Assembly: GCF_003987655.1 (NCBI RefSeq)
Contig: NZ_NGKC01000002.1
Span: 124,001-188,000, forward strand
Origin: Vagococcus acidifermentans
Lineage (GTDB): Bacteria; Bacillota; Bacilli; Lactobacillales; Vagococcaceae
Reading direction: 5' to 3'
DNA: 64,000 nt
The first letter of the stretch is position 1, and each line of letters begins with the position of its first letter. Shown piece after piece: positions 44,351-53,612 of the stretch. A program made the translations under genes and the position numbers. The notes under the pieces are model-generated. The model saw nothing but the letters and a program-made list of their open reading frames with translations, had not been told where the DNA came from and did not search any database.

Positions 44351-44397
44351 AACCCTCAAGCAGCTTGATTCAAGACAAGCTGCTTGGGGGTTTATTT
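44351..44397. terminator. bidirectional terminator
   Basis: AACCCTCAAGCAGCTT and AAGCTGCTTGGGGGTT pair (one mismatch), then TTTATTTATT. It closes the fructokinase gene and, on the other strand, the XRE gene. Confidence 0.9.
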
Positions 44398-44769
44398 ATT
44401 GTCGCTATCCATCTTATTCATTTGTATCACTGTTTCAAGCGCAATACGCACACGGTCTTTTTGTTCTTTTGTCGCTGGTTTGCCATAGTAAGTCAGTTCA
44501 TCTTCCTCTATAATATCGGATAACAAATGTTCGAGTGTGAAGGCAAGATCAATCTTTTCGTCTCCGGATGGATATTGTTTGGAATCGCTTCTTCCCAACA
44601 AATAATCAACAGAAACGTTAAAGTAATCGGCAATAGTTTCCAGCTTGTCTGCTCCGGCATTTTGATACTTCAAACGGTATAACGTATTTTTTGAATATCC
44701 CAATGCTTCTTCCAAGTTATTAATAGAAATTCCTCGCAATTGACACAATTCCTTGACTCGTTCAAACAT
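44392..44769 (-). CDS. XRE-family transcriptional regulator
   Basis: 125 residues. Helix-turn-helix at ~5-58 (NNLEEALGYSKNTLYRLK, then FNVSVDYLLGRSD), followed by an acidic C-terminal helical region. It points away from the DcuC-like operon across a ~400-bp control region and may regulate it. Its function is otherwise unknown. Confidence 0.82.
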   Translation of the reverse strand: MFERVKELCQLRGISINNLEEALGYSKNTLYRLKYQNAGADKLETIADYFNVSVDYLLGRSDSKQYPSGDEKIDLAFTLEHLLSDIIEEDELTYYGKPATKEQKDRVRIALETVIQMNKMDSDNK

Positions 44770-45173
44770 AGATAAAAATCAACCTTTCGTTAAAAGCCGT
44801 AAAATAATTAAACTTTTATGGTAAAAAATGGTTGACCTTATTACACTTTTAGTTTAATATTGGTTTTACAGGCTAGTTTGTTTCTCTAAAAAAAGCGCAA
44901 AAATAGAAAGTATAAACTAAGTTTGCTTGCCGGCACAGGTTTGATACTCTATTGTTGCTCTTATTTACTCATGGACATATATTAAACTATTTGCGTAAAA
45001 ACGTCAATAGAATTAACAACCTATCCATTAGCAAACTAGCCCAATCATTGGAAAAGGGGTGGATTAATCAGTAACATGACAAACGTCTCTTTACAACAAA
45101 AACGGAAAAAGTGTATCAATAAAAACAAATTGGCTATTGATATGATTTTAGTTGTTTTTAAAAAGGAGGAAAA
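44770..45173. promoter_or_regulatory. 400-bp divergent control region with spaced inverted repeats
   Basis: A+T-rich. GGCTAGTTTG (44871-44880) is repeated as its exact reverse complement CAAACTAGCC (45032-45041), 151 bp apart, and a related sequence AAACTAAGTTTG lies between (~44914-44925). These may be operators for the adjacent XRE protein. No riboswitch or convincing -35/-10 pair was found. AAAGGAGG precedes the transporter start. Confidence 0.4.
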
Positions 45174-46559
45174 ATGGAGAATGTACTGACTTTAGTAATT
45201 ACGTTTATTTCTATTGTGATTGTTGCCAGATTGATTTTGAAAAAATACAATGCTATTTTAGTTTTTTTTGCTGCTGGCTTACTTATTAATTTGTATTTGG
45301 CAATTGCCACAGGTTATTCGCCTATTGCAGAACAAACAACCGGCAATCTTATACTGGATGTCTTTGCATTCATTGGCAGTGAATTTAAAGAACAGCTCGG
45401 CGGAGTAGGTACCAATTTGATGGTTGTTGCCGGTTATGCTTCTTTGATGACGCATATAGGGGCATCAGAAAAACTGGCTGTTACTGCGACTAAACCATTG
45501 ATGAAACTGAATAAGCCCTATCTTATTTTAGCTTTTTTATATATTATAGGTGCTGTTTTGAAGATGATGATTACTAGTCACGCAGGCTTATCTCTTTTGT
45601 TAATGGCTACGACATTTCCGATTCTTATACGATTAGGAATCAGTAAATTGAGTGCCGCTTCAGCCATTCTGATATCGGGTGCGTTAGACTGGGGTGTCAA
45701 TGACGGAGCTGTCTTATTTGCTGCTGAAAATGTAAGTGGTTTCAGCGTCTCGGACTATTTTGTAAACTATCAGTTTTTACCGGCGAGTATATCTATTTTA
45801 ACTGTTGCAATTGTAATGGCAATTTATTTCAAGCGGATTGATGCGAGGCAAGGAGCCGAAAAAAGCTCAACCTCTGATGTTGCTTATGATAATGGGGAAA
45901 AGGCAAATGAACTAAATTGGCTTTATGCTATTTTACCAGCTTTACCGCTGTTGCTGGTAATGAGTTCAGTATTTTTGCCAAATATGGAAATCGAAGTATT
46001 TACAGCTAACGTGATTGGTTTAATCGTCACACTGCTTCTTGAGACAATCCGTTTACGCAAAGATATTGCGAAGACACTTGCCGATTATTTAAGTGTCACG
46101 TTTAAAGCGATGGGGAATTCTTTTGCCAATATTGTGACGCTGATAGTTGCAGCCAGCGTGTTTGCCAAAGGATTGATTCAACTTGGGGGAATTACCCTGA
46201 TTGCCAATCAAATTGCAAAATTCAGCGGCGCTCAGTTAATTATTATTGTTGCTCTGTCACTACTGTCATTCTTTGCAGTGATTATTTTGGGTAGCGGCAA
46301 TGCCGGCTGGTATGCTTTTGGACCGCTTGTTACAGACATTGCACCGAAAGTCGGACTGGAGGCAGTACAAATAGCTGTTCCTATGCAGCTGGCAGCCGGA
46401 ATGGGAAGAGGACTGTCACCTGTAGCGGCAGCAATGTTGTCTGTAGTGGGATTGGCAGGTGTTGAACTGGAAAGCTTGATTAAACGTAATACTGTGCCGG
46501 TTGTCTGTGGATTAGTTGCGAATATCATCAGCTCTTACCTGATTCACGTGGTCTTTTAA
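45174..46559 (+). CDS. DcuC-family anaerobic C4-dicarboxylate-type transporter
   Basis: 461 residues, ~12 membrane helices, strong ribosome site AAAGGAGG. The DcuC pattern includes GLSLLLMATTFPILIRLGIS, ILISGALDWGVNDGAVLFAA, LGSGNAGWYAFGPL and the final helices. Known DcuC proteins exchange or export succinate and related acids, but many relatives in this family carry other anions. Its operon partners are a C-S-lyase-like aminotransferase and a DUF1893-like protein, so an amino-acid-derived substrate is possible. Confidence 0.8.
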   Translation: MENVLTLVITFISIVIVARLILKKYNAILVFFAAGLLINLYLAIATGYSPIAEQTTGNLILDVFAFIGSEFKEQLGGVGTNLMVVAGYASLMTHIGASEKLAVTATKPLMKLNKPYLILAFLYIIGAVLKMMITSHAGLSLLLMATTFPILIRLGISKLSAASAILISGALDWGVNDGAVLFAAENVSGFSVSDYFVNYQFLPASISILTVAIVMAIYFKRIDARQGAEKSSTSDVAYDNGEKANELNWLYAILPALPLLLVMSSVFLPNMEIEVFTANVIGLIVTLLLETIRLRKDIAKTLADYLSVTFKAMGNSFANIVTLIVAASVFAKGLIQLGGITLIANQIAKFSGAQLIIIVALSLLSFFAVIILGSGNAGWYAFGPLVTDIAPKVGLEAVQIAVPMQLAAGMGRGLSPVAAAMLSVVGLAGVELESLIKRNTVPVVCGLVANIISSYLIHVVF

Positions 46560-46582
46560 TAGAAATAGGGAGGAAGAAAACA

Positions 46583-47776
46583 ATGACCAATCGAGTTCAT
46601 AATTTTGATGAAGTCTATGATCGGAGAGGTTCAGATTGTAAGAAGTATAATCCTGGCAGATTTGCAGAGGATGTTTTGCCTATGTGGATTGCGGATACAG
46701 ATTTCAGGGTGCCGGAACCAGTGATTGAGGCAGCACGCAAGCGTGCGTCCCACGAAGCGTTTGGGTATCCCTACGAGCTGCCAGCATTCAATACGGCTGT
46801 AAAAAGCTGGATGCAGCGTCGGCATCAGTGGGATATAAGCGAACAGGCAGTCGAATTTGTTACCGGAGTTGTACCAGCTGCTATTTTTGCCATCAGAGAA
46901 TTGACTAGACCTGGAGATTTTATCGCACTTATGACACCACTGTATTCCCCGCTTCAGGAAGCTGTCAGGGACAACGGCCGATATATCGCGGAAAACAAAT
47001 TAATTGAGACAGACGGCTATTTCACAATAGATTTTGAAGACTTGGAAAAACAACTTGCACATCCAAGAACAACAATGCTGATTTTGTGTAACCCGCACAA
47101 TCCGGTTGGCAGGGTGTTCACTAAAGACGAATTATTAAAAATAGGCGAATTATGCTTAAAACATCATGTATGGGTGTTTTCAGATGAAATTCACGCAGAT
47201 ATTGTATTTTCAGGCCACAAACACATTCCTTTTGCCAGTTTGTCCGCTGAACTTAGCGATATAACAATTACTAGCTTGAATCCGGGCAAATCATTCAACG
47301 TTGCCGGCGTCAGAACAGCTGCGGTTATTATTGAAAATCAACAGCTCATGGAGCGGTTTATTGTGTCACGGAAGAACAATAAAGCAATGGGGCGAACTGT
47401 TTTTGGTCAGAATATTTTTATCGCGTGCTATGAGCATTGCGAATACTACATCGATCAGGAAATACCATATATTGAGAGAAATATCGACTATGTTAAACAA
47501 TTTATTGATGATAATATTCCTGAAATCAATTTCATTAAACCGGAAGCCACCTATTTACTGTGGTTGGACTGCCGTTCACTTCAATTACCACAAAATGAAT
47601 TAATCACTTTATTTGAAGTAGACGGAAAGTTGGGGTTAAATAATGGTGCTGATTTTGGTGAAGCTGGTGAAGGACACGTACGTATGAACGTTGCGGTCCC
47701 TAGAGCGACAGTAGAGGAAGGCTGCCGGCGTTTATTAGCTGCAATTGAAAGCTACCGACAAAAAAGCAATTCCTAA
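46583..47776 (+). CDS. PatB/MalY-type pyridoxal-phosphate C-S lyase (aminotransferase class I fold)
   Basis: 397 residues. The start VHNFDEVYDRRGSDCKKY and MWIADTDF (~39) are typical of PatB/MalY, followed by EFVTGVVPAAIFAIREL, NPHNPVGRVF (~171-180), SDEIHADIVF (~202) and the PLP lysine in SLNPGKSFNVAG (~238). Such enzymes split cystathionine, cystine or cysteine conjugates to pyruvate, ammonia and a thiol. Second gene of the operon, 23 nt after the transporter, behind GGGAGGAAG. Confidence 0.88.
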   Translation: MTNRVHNFDEVYDRRGSDCKKYNPGRFAEDVLPMWIADTDFRVPEPVIEAARKRASHEAFGYPYELPAFNTAVKSWMQRRHQWDISEQAVEFVTGVVPAAIFAIRELTRPGDFIALMTPLYSPLQEAVRDNGRYIAENKLIETDGYFTIDFEDLEKQLAHPRTTMLILCNPHNPVGRVFTKDELLKIGELCLKHHVWVFSDEIHADIVFSGHKHIPFASLSAELSDITITSLNPGKSFNVAGVRTAAVIIENQQLMERFIVSRKNNKAMGRTVFGQNIFIACYEHCEYYIDQEIPYIERNIDYVKQFIDDNIPEINFIKPEATYLLWLDCRSLQLPQNELITLFEVDGKLGLNNGADFGEAGEGHVRMNVAVPRATVEEGCRRLLAAIESYRQKSNS

Positions 47777-47777
47777 T

Positions 47778-48200
47778 ATGAATCAGCTTAAGAAATTGTC
47801 AACTTATTCTTTGGTTTGCTTGGTTGATAAAGAAAGTCAAACGGTGCTATTTGAAGAAACCGTGCATCCGCATAGTAAATTGGCGATGTATGCGTTTTCA
47901 AATAAAGACACTCTCAAAAACAAAAAATTGGAGCTTTATGCCAATCAGGTTGGTTTGGTTATTGCAACGCTAACAACGCTCATTCCTTTTGAGCATGTCT
48001 TTTCAAAGATAATGTCGAAACCGGCCGAAAAAATATGTATTGAGAAAAAGATTCCTTATACAGTGACCGACAAGACGATTGATCTGATTTATTCTTCTAA
48101 GAATCCAGAGAAAATTTGTCCGCTGGAAGCCCTACTTGTCGATTTATCATCAAATGAAGCAATGAGGTATTTGTCCGGAAAATACAATAACAACGACTGA
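47778..48200 (+). CDS. DUF1893-like protein
   Basis: 140 residues from ATG 47778, one nt after the PatB-like stop (TAATATG), without a clear ribosome site, so translation is probably coupled; a TTG at 47745 inside the preceding gene is the alternative. The pattern YSLVCLVDKESQTVLFEETV at the N-terminus, a central hydrophobic helix (YANQVGLVIATLTTLI), an Ile/Pro strand and the closing KICPLEALLVD resemble DUF1893 proteins, which have a deaminase-like fold of unknown activity. Family call by pattern only. Confidence 0.6.
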   Translation: MNQLKKLSTYSLVCLVDKESQTVLFEETVHPHSKLAMYAFSNKDTLKNKKLELYANQVGLVIATLTTLIPFEHVFSKIMSKPAEKICIEKKIPYTVTDKTIDLIYSSKNPEKICPLEALLVDLSSNEAMRYLSGKYNNND

Positions 48201-48238
48201 AAAACAGTTGAAGTAACTCATGGAAAGTGTAATCAACC

Positions 48239-48290
48239 AGCGTCAGATGCAAAGTGATTAAAAACCACTGAATGTATCTGGCGTTTTTTT
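48239..48290 (+). terminator. intrinsic terminator after the DUF1893-like gene
   Basis: CGTCAGATGCA pairs with TGTATCTGGCG (G-U pairs included), with an inner GTG/CAC pairing, followed by T7. Confidence 0.75.
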
Positions 48291-48424
48291 ATCATAGTTA
48301 GGCATCATAGATATCCTGGCAAGAAATAAATTAAACGCAGATTAAAAATTGTTTTCGTCATTTTGCCGTTTTATTGATATACTTGGAATGAGAGAAGACG
48401 TGATAAAAGGAGGAAGGCCTAATC

Positions 48425-49150
48425 ATGAACCGATATATGGAAATATTCCTTGATTTAGAACAGGCAATTCTTGACAGAAAATACAAGCCGGGAGAAAAGC
48501 TGTTGAGCGAAAACAAGCTGTCTCAAATATATGGTGTTTCAAGGGAAACCATCCGCAAAGCACTGCTGCTGCTGTCCGAAAAAGGTTACATCCATAAACA
48601 GCAGGGAAAAGGCTCTGTCGTGCTCGATACAGCAAAAATGGATTTCCCGATTTCGGGATTAACCAGTTACAAAGAAATCTTTGAAGAAAGCGGCATTTCA
48701 AACCGGACACGGGTCGTTTCATTAGAAAAAACGACACACTATGAAAATATGACCCACGATATGTTCCCTTTTAACGATGAGGAGCTGTGGGTACTCGTCA
48801 GACAGCGGGAAATTGCCGGTGAAGTCGTGCTTCTAGACAAGGACTATCTATTAGCAGAGATGATTCCGGAATTGACCAAAGAAACCGCTGAAGATTCGAT
48901 TTATGAGTACTTTGAAAAAGATTTGGGGTTGGATATCAGCTTTGCGCAAAAAGAATTCACTGTGGAGCCGACAACAGAGGAAGACCGGCGCTACATTGAT
49001 TTATTGCCAAACGACACTCATGTGGTCGTTGTCCGCAGCCAAGTGTTTCTTCAAAACGCTCAATTATTTCAATATACTGAATCGCGTCACCGTTTGGACA
49101 AGTTTAAATTTGTGGAATTTGCGCGGCGAAAAAAACAGCTGCATACATAA
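48425..49150 (+). CDS. treR: trehalose operon repressor, GntR family
   Basis: 241 residues. N-terminal winged helix (KLLSENKLSQIYGVSRETIR, ~27-46), then a UTRA effector domain (~75-235). It sits beside treC/treP and a matching operator, so it is TreR: trehalose-6-phosphate is the known inducer of this repressor. AAAGGAGGAAGG lies before the ATG. Converges with treC. Confidence 0.92.
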   Translation: MNRYMEIFLDLEQAILDRKYKPGEKLLSENKLSQIYGVSRETIRKALLLLSEKGYIHKQQGKGSVVLDTAKMDFPISGLTSYKEIFEESGISNRTRVVSLEKTTHYENMTHDMFPFNDEELWVLVRQREIAGEVVLLDKDYLLAEMIPELTKETAEDSIYEYFEKDLGLDISFAQKEFTVEPTTEEDRRYIDLLPNDTHVVVVRSQVFLQNAQLFQYTESRHRLDKFKFVEFARRKKQLHT

Positions 49151-49188
49151 AGCGAGCCATTGATGTCAGAATCAATGGCTCGCTTTTC
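49151..49188. terminator. bidirectional terminator between treR and treC
   Basis: AGCGAGCCATTGAT pairs with ATCAATGGCTCGCT around GTCAGA, followed by TTTTC. Confidence 0.9.
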
Positions 49189-49198
49189 ATTACCATGC

Positions 49199-50845
49199 TC
49201 ATTTGACAAGAATGGCCAGTGCTTCATAGGGCTGTAATATCATATCAGCTGACAAAGTGTGGCTGTCGGGATAGTTATGAATCAGGATGCTGCCGTTCAG
49301 CCACTCCGGTTGAAGTGCCACACGCTGTTTTTTGTCAGTGAAATTGGTCAGCACGAGCAGTTTTTCTTCACCGTAAGTTCTGGTAAAGGCATATATACCT
49401 TCATGCTTACGCGCGTAAGCATGATAGTCGCCATACGCGATAATATCCAGTTCTTTTCTCAGCGCAATCAATTGCTTGTAATAGGGATGAATCACCCCGT
49501 GTTCTGTTTCTGATTGAACATTGATTGTCTGCCAGTTTTTGCCAAGCGGAATCCATGGCTCACTCGTTGAAAATCCGCCGTTTGGCCCATCATTCCACGG
49601 CATCGGTATTCGGCCGTTGTCCCGTGATTTTTTTTGAAGAATCTGCATACAGTCCTTCGTGCTGTATCCTTTTTCTGTCAACATGTGGCAGGCATTAATT
49701 GATTCCACATCACGGTAGGAATGTAAATCGGAATAGTAAGGATTTGTCAGTCCGATTTCTTCTCCTTGAAAAATGAAAGGAGTGCCCCGGCTCAAGTGGA
49801 TGGCTGTTGCCAGCATCGTCGCAGATTCATTTCTATACGTCGTGTCATTTCCAAAACGGCTGACTGCCCGCGGCTGGTCATGATTGTTCCAGAACAAAGC
49901 ATTCCAGCCATTCCCGTCTGCCATTTTTTCTCCCCACTCATGCAGCAATCCGCTCAGTTCATCAAAACGAAACGGGATATCGCTCCACTTTTCGCCATCT
50001 TCATAGTCGACTTTCAAATGATGAAAGTTGAACGTCATATCCAGTTCATTTCTCTCCGGATGACTGTAAAGAAGACAGTTTTCTATTGTAGTCGCAGACA
50101 TTTCGCCCACGGTAACACTGTTTATCCGGCCGAAGGAGCTGCGGTTCAATTCTTGAAGGTAGTCATGGACGATTGGCCGGTCAGTGTAGCGTGCTTTGCC
50201 GATGCCGTCATCCGCATCAAGCAGGACGTCATCCTTGCCTATCAGATTGATGACATCAAAGCGGAAGCCCTTGACACCTTTATCTATCCAAAAATTGACG
50301 ACTCGGCTCATTTCCTGCCGCACATCAGGGTTTCGCCAATTTAAGTCAGCTTGCGTCGGATCAAACAAATGCAAGTAGCAGTCAGTGTCTGACTCGCCGA
50401 ACGGGGACCACGCACTGCCGCCAAATTTTGACTGCCAGTTGGTCGGAGGAGCGCCGTCCTCTTTTTTGGGCCGGATAAGATAATAATCTTGATATCTTTT
50501 ATCACCTTGAAGCGCTTTTTGAAACCAGACATGTTCTGTTGACGTATGATTGAAAACCATGTCCAGCATCATCTCTATACCATAGGCCGACATTTCTGCT
50601 ATCAGCTGGTCAAAGTCAGCCATCGTCCCATAAAGAGGGTCAATAGAGTAATAGTCGGAAATGTCATAGCCGTTGTCTCGCTGCGGGGAGGAGAAGAATG
50701 GATTGAACCAAATCATATCTATCCCCAAGTCTGCAAGGTAAGGCAGTTTTTGAATCACTCCCTGTAAATCACCGACACCGTCACCATTGCTGTCTTTAAA
50801 CGATTTGGGATAAATTTGATAAATTGTTTTTTTTCTGAAATCCAA
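49199..50845 (-). CDS. treC: trehalose-6-phosphate hydrolase (GH13)
   Basis: 548 residues from TTG 50845, behind AGAGGTGAG. GH13 motifs: MLDMVFNHTS (region I), KGFRFDVINLI with the nucleophile Asp, VGEMSATT with the acid/base Glu, and NHDQPRAVSRF with the third Asp. It splits trehalose-6-phosphate into glucose and glucose-6-phosphate in the cytoplasm. It follows treP by 18 nt on the minus strand. Confidence 0.95.
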   Translation of the reverse strand: MDFRKKTIYQIYPKSFKDSNGDGVGDLQGVIQKLPYLADLGIDMIWFNPFFSSPQRDNGYDISDYYSIDPLYGTMADFDQLIAEMSAYGIEMMLDMVFNHTSTEHVWFQKALQGDKRYQDYYLIRPKKEDGAPPTNWQSKFGGSAWSPFGESDTDCYLHLFDPTQADLNWRNPDVRQEMSRVVNFWIDKGVKGFRFDVINLIGKDDVLLDADDGIGKARYTDRPIVHDYLQELNRSSFGRINSVTVGEMSATTIENCLLYSHPERNELDMTFNFHHLKVDYEDGEKWSDIPFRFDELSGLLHEWGEKMADGNGWNALFWNNHDQPRAVSRFGNDTTYRNESATMLATAIHLSRGTPFIFQGEEIGLTNPYYSDLHSYRDVESINACHMLTEKGYSTKDCMQILQKKSRDNGRIPMPWNDGPNGGFSTSEPWIPLGKNWQTINVQSETEHGVIHPYYKQLIALRKELDIIAYGDYHAYARKHEGIYAFTRTYGEEKLLVLTNFTDKKQRVALQPEWLNGSILIHNYPDSHTLSADMILQPYEALAILVK

Positions 50846-50863
50846 ACTTTCTCACCTCTTAAA

Positions 50864-52300
50864 TTATTCCATTACCGTGTCCATCTTATTTAGTACGCCG
50901 AATTTTCTAAATGCCAGTGTCAGGACAAACGGAATGACGATCGTCATAGCCATAGCGATTGCAAAATGTCCGTAGCCGTCTTTGATTGAAATGATGCCTG
51001 GCAGTCCGCCGACACCAATCGTTTTGGCGGTAACTCCCATGAGGGTGACATACATCCCAGCAATGGCAGACCCAATCATCGCTGCCAGAAACGGATAAAC
51101 ATATTTCAAATTGATACCGAACATTGCCGGTTCTGTGACTCCCAAGTAACAGGAAATCATCGCTGGTATTGAAACCTGTTCTTCTTTTTTGTTGCCTCGG
51201 TGGGCGAAAATGATTGCCAGTACCGCTGAGCCCTGAGCGATGTTTGAGAGTGCAATCATCGGCCAGAGATTAGTTGAGCCGATATCAGCCACCAGCTGCA
51301 AGTCGATTGCGTTTGTCATATGGTGGAGTCCAGTGATAACGAGCGGCGCATAAAGGAAACCGAACACTGCACCGAAAAGCCAGTTGACAGAACTTGTCAG
51401 TCCCGCATTCACCGCATCGGAAATTACTGAGCCAATGCGCCAGCCGATAGGTCCAAGAATGACATGCGCCGCTAAAATCGTCGGAATCAATGCAAAGAAT
51501 GGGACGAATATCATCGAAATAGCTTCTGGAATGATTTTCCGGAAAAATTTCTCTAAGTAACTGAGCATGAAACCTGCCAGCATCGCCGGGATGACTTGAG
51601 CTTGATAACCAACCATGTTGATTTGAATGAATCCGAAATCCCAGAACGGAATGTCAGCGGCGGCTGTTCCGGCCACGCCGTATGCATTCAACAGTTGTGG
51701 GGAAACAAGTGTGATACCGAGTACGATACCCAAAATTTGTGTGGTGCCCATTTTTTTAGCAATAGACCACGTGATACCTACCGGCAAGAAATGGAAAATA
51801 GCTTCCCCGGGCAGCCATAGGAAGGCGTTGACACCGTGCCAGAATTGGGAAACTTCGACAATGGTCTGTCCTCCAAGTGCGTCAAAAGGAACTTGCTCTA
51901 AAATATTACGAAAACCTAAAATTAAACCACCAACAATAATTGCAGGAATTAACGGACTGAAGATTTCAGCAAGTACGGCGATTGCCCGTTGCAGCCAGTT
52001 CATGTTTTGTTTGGCTGTGACCTTTGCAGCATCTTTTGAAACGCCTTCAATTCCGGAAACAGCAGAAAATTCATTGTAAAATTGCGCGACTTCATTACCA
52101 ATAATAACTTGGAATTGACCTGCTTGTGTGAACATACCTTTAACACTTGGAATGCTTTCAATTTCTTTTTCGTTTGCCAAGTCTGCATCATTTAATACAA
52201 ACCTCATCCGCGTTGCACAGTGACTGACAGCTGCGATGTTTTCTTTGCCACCGACAGCTGATAGCAGCGATTTAGCATCTTCTGTAAACTTGTTAGCCAT
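50864..52300 (-). CDS. treP: PTS trehalose-specific EIIBC component
   Basis: 478 residues. EIIB domain 1-~85 with the phosphocysteine in AVSHCATRMRFVL (~28). EIIC from ~105 with ~10 helices (LIPAIIVGGLILGFRN, the ITGLHHMTNAIDL substrate region, ISCYLGVTEPAMFGIN). There is no IIA domain; a glucose-type IIA encoded elsewhere is needed. It imports trehalose as trehalose-6-phosphate. First gene of treP-treC. Confidence 0.94.
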   Translation of the reverse strand: MANKFTEDAKSLLSAVGGKENIAAVSHCATRMRFVLNDADLANEKEIESIPSVKGMFTQAGQFQVIIGNEVAQFYNEFSAVSGIEGVSKDAAKVTAKQNMNWLQRAIAVLAEIFSPLIPAIIVGGLILGFRNILEQVPFDALGGQTIVEVSQFWHGVNAFLWLPGEAIFHFLPVGITWSIAKKMGTTQILGIVLGITLVSPQLLNAYGVAGTAAADIPFWDFGFIQINMVGYQAQVIPAMLAGFMLSYLEKFFRKIIPEAISMIFVPFFALIPTILAAHVILGPIGWRIGSVISDAVNAGLTSSVNWLFGAVFGFLYAPLVITGLHHMTNAIDLQLVADIGSTNLWPMIALSNIAQGSAVLAIIFAHRGNKKEEQVSIPAMISCYLGVTEPAMFGINLKYVYPFLAAMIGSAIAGMYVTLMGVTAKTIGVGGLPGIISIKDGYGHFAIAMAMTIVIPFVLTLAFRKFGVLNKMDTVME

Positions 52301-52317
52301 GATTTTTCCTCCTTTTT

Positions 52318-52335
52318 AACTTGTATATACAAGTT
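52318..52335. promoter_or_regulatory. TreR operator
   Basis: AACTTGTATATACAAGTT is an 18-bp perfect palindrome; its TTGTATATACAA core is the known TreR site of B. subtilis. It lies just downstream of the treP -10, where a bound repressor blocks transcription. Confidence 0.9.
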
Positions 52336-52344
52336 TGTAAGTTC

Positions 52345-52373
52345 ATTATAAAGAATCTTGTGAAAAAGCGCAA
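52345..52373 (-). promoter_or_regulatory. treP-treC promoter with nearby cre-like sequence
   Basis: Minus strand: TTGCGC, 17 bp, TATAAT. The -35 overlaps a cre-like stretch (TGTAAAACGCTTGC), which would fit CcpA repression, though it deviates from the consensus. Confidence 0.65.
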
Positions 52374-52451
52374 GCGTTTTACAAACAGTCAGCTAAAAAA
52401 TATGCTGCGTGTGCTAATAGAAATAACAAAGTAATTTCTCCTAACAGCTCA

Positions 52452-52482
52452 CAAAAAAAGCAGCAGTATTATCTGCTGCTTC
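52452..52482 (-). terminator. intrinsic terminator after the oxidoreductase gene
   Basis: AAGCAGCAG pairs with CTGCTGCTT around a short loop, followed on the minus strand by T7. Confidence 0.85.
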
Positions 52483-52537
52483 TAAATATAACGTTACTCA
52501 ATTGTTGTCAACGATTAGATAAAAACAAAAGCGGTTT

Positions 52538-53479
52538 CTACCATTCAAAAATAAGTTTGCCGTTTGGCGGATGTCCTTCCAACAAGTGATGAGATTGAAC
52601 AATAGTCTCCAGTGTCGGCGTAAAAATTTGTGCAATATTGATATGCAGCTGCTGGTTGGCAAATAAGTGACTCAGGGCACGCAAAGCTTCGGCATCATCG
52701 TATTCAGGCGAAGGGCCAAACTGCCGGTATATCCCCGACTTGGTACGTGCGTGTTCTTCCGGCAAACGATTAAGCGCAACGTATGTGCCGCCGGTTTTCA
52801 TGATTGCCATGCCGGAAGTACTGGTGCGGCCGCCTTTGGTTGCATCGATGACGATATCAGCCTGATTTAGAAACGCTGCTCCGACATCTTCTTTGTCATA
52901 AGCGGCGAAGCGGTCGACGCCGAGAGCTTCTACAAAAGATTTATTTGCAGAGGAGGCACTGGCTAAAATGACGACATCCAACTGTTTGAGCAGCTGTACC
53001 AGTAAGGAACCGACGCTGCCAGAGGCGCCTTGTATCATGACAATTGTTTTCGGGGGCGGTTTGAGAAAATGGGTGACGAGATGATAGGCAGTTATCCCGG
53101 GTGTAACGAGTCCCGCTGCCTCAGCCCAGCTCATATTTTCCGGTTTTAAGACAGCTTTATGACCCGGCAGGACGATTTCTTCGCCGTAAGCCCCGCCGAC
53201 AGGATGAATGATGACAGGGTCACCGACAGTGAACTGGGTCACTTCTTCACCGATTTCTGTGACGATGCCAGCAGCATCTTTGCCTAAAACATACGGAAAA
53301 TTTGGCAGACGCTTGGGAGACATCTCGCCTTTTCGAAACGCAATATCGTATGGATTTACAGCGAACGCTTTGATTGCTACACGAATGTGTCTGGGGGTTG
53401 TCAATTCTCTGGGCGCTGCTTCGATTTCTTGAAATACTTTTTCTGCATCGCCAAATGATGTGATAGCAAATCGTTTCAT
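52538..53479 (-). CDS. NADPH:quinone oxidoreductase-like protein (zinc-free alcohol dehydrogenase family)
   Basis: 313 residues from ATG 53479. GroES-like N-terminal domain (FAVNPYDIAFRKGEM, ~40) and Rossmann domain with IQGASGSVGSLLVQLLKQ (~147-164). The structural and catalytic zinc cysteines of true alcohol dehydrogenases are missing. Relatives reduce quinones or enones. Single gene with a strong terminator; nothing in the context fixes the substrate. Confidence 0.85.
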   Translation of the reverse strand: MKRFAITSFGDAEKVFQEIEAAPRELTTPRHIRVAIKAFAVNPYDIAFRKGEMSPKRLPNFPYVLGKDAAGIVTEIGEEVTQFTVGDPVIIHPVGGAYGEEIVLPGHKAVLKPENMSWAEAAGLVTPGITAYHLVTHFLKPPPKTIVMIQGASGSVGSLLVQLLKQLDVVILASASSANKSFVEALGVDRFAAYDKEDVGAAFLNQADIVIDATKGGRTSTSGMAIMKTGGTYVALNRLPEEHARTKSGIYRQFGPSPEYDDAEALRALSHLFANQQLHINIAQIFTPTLETIVQSHHLLEGHPPNGKLIFEW

Positions 53480-53570
53480 TTGTTTCACCGTTCCTTTCAA
53501 CTAAAACTGTTCTATTCTCATTATACGTGTTATGCCAAAGCTGATTCAAGTCAGGTGGAAGTGACGAGGG

Positions 53571-53604
53571 AAAAAAATATGCTGATCTTAAGAAGACCAG
53601 CATC
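53571..53604 (-). terminator. intrinsic terminator after the FocA-type gene
   Basis: On the minus strand GATGCTGGTCTT pairs with AAGATCAGCAT with one mismatch around a short loop, followed by T7. Confidence 0.8.
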
Positions 53605-53612
53605 GAATGAAA

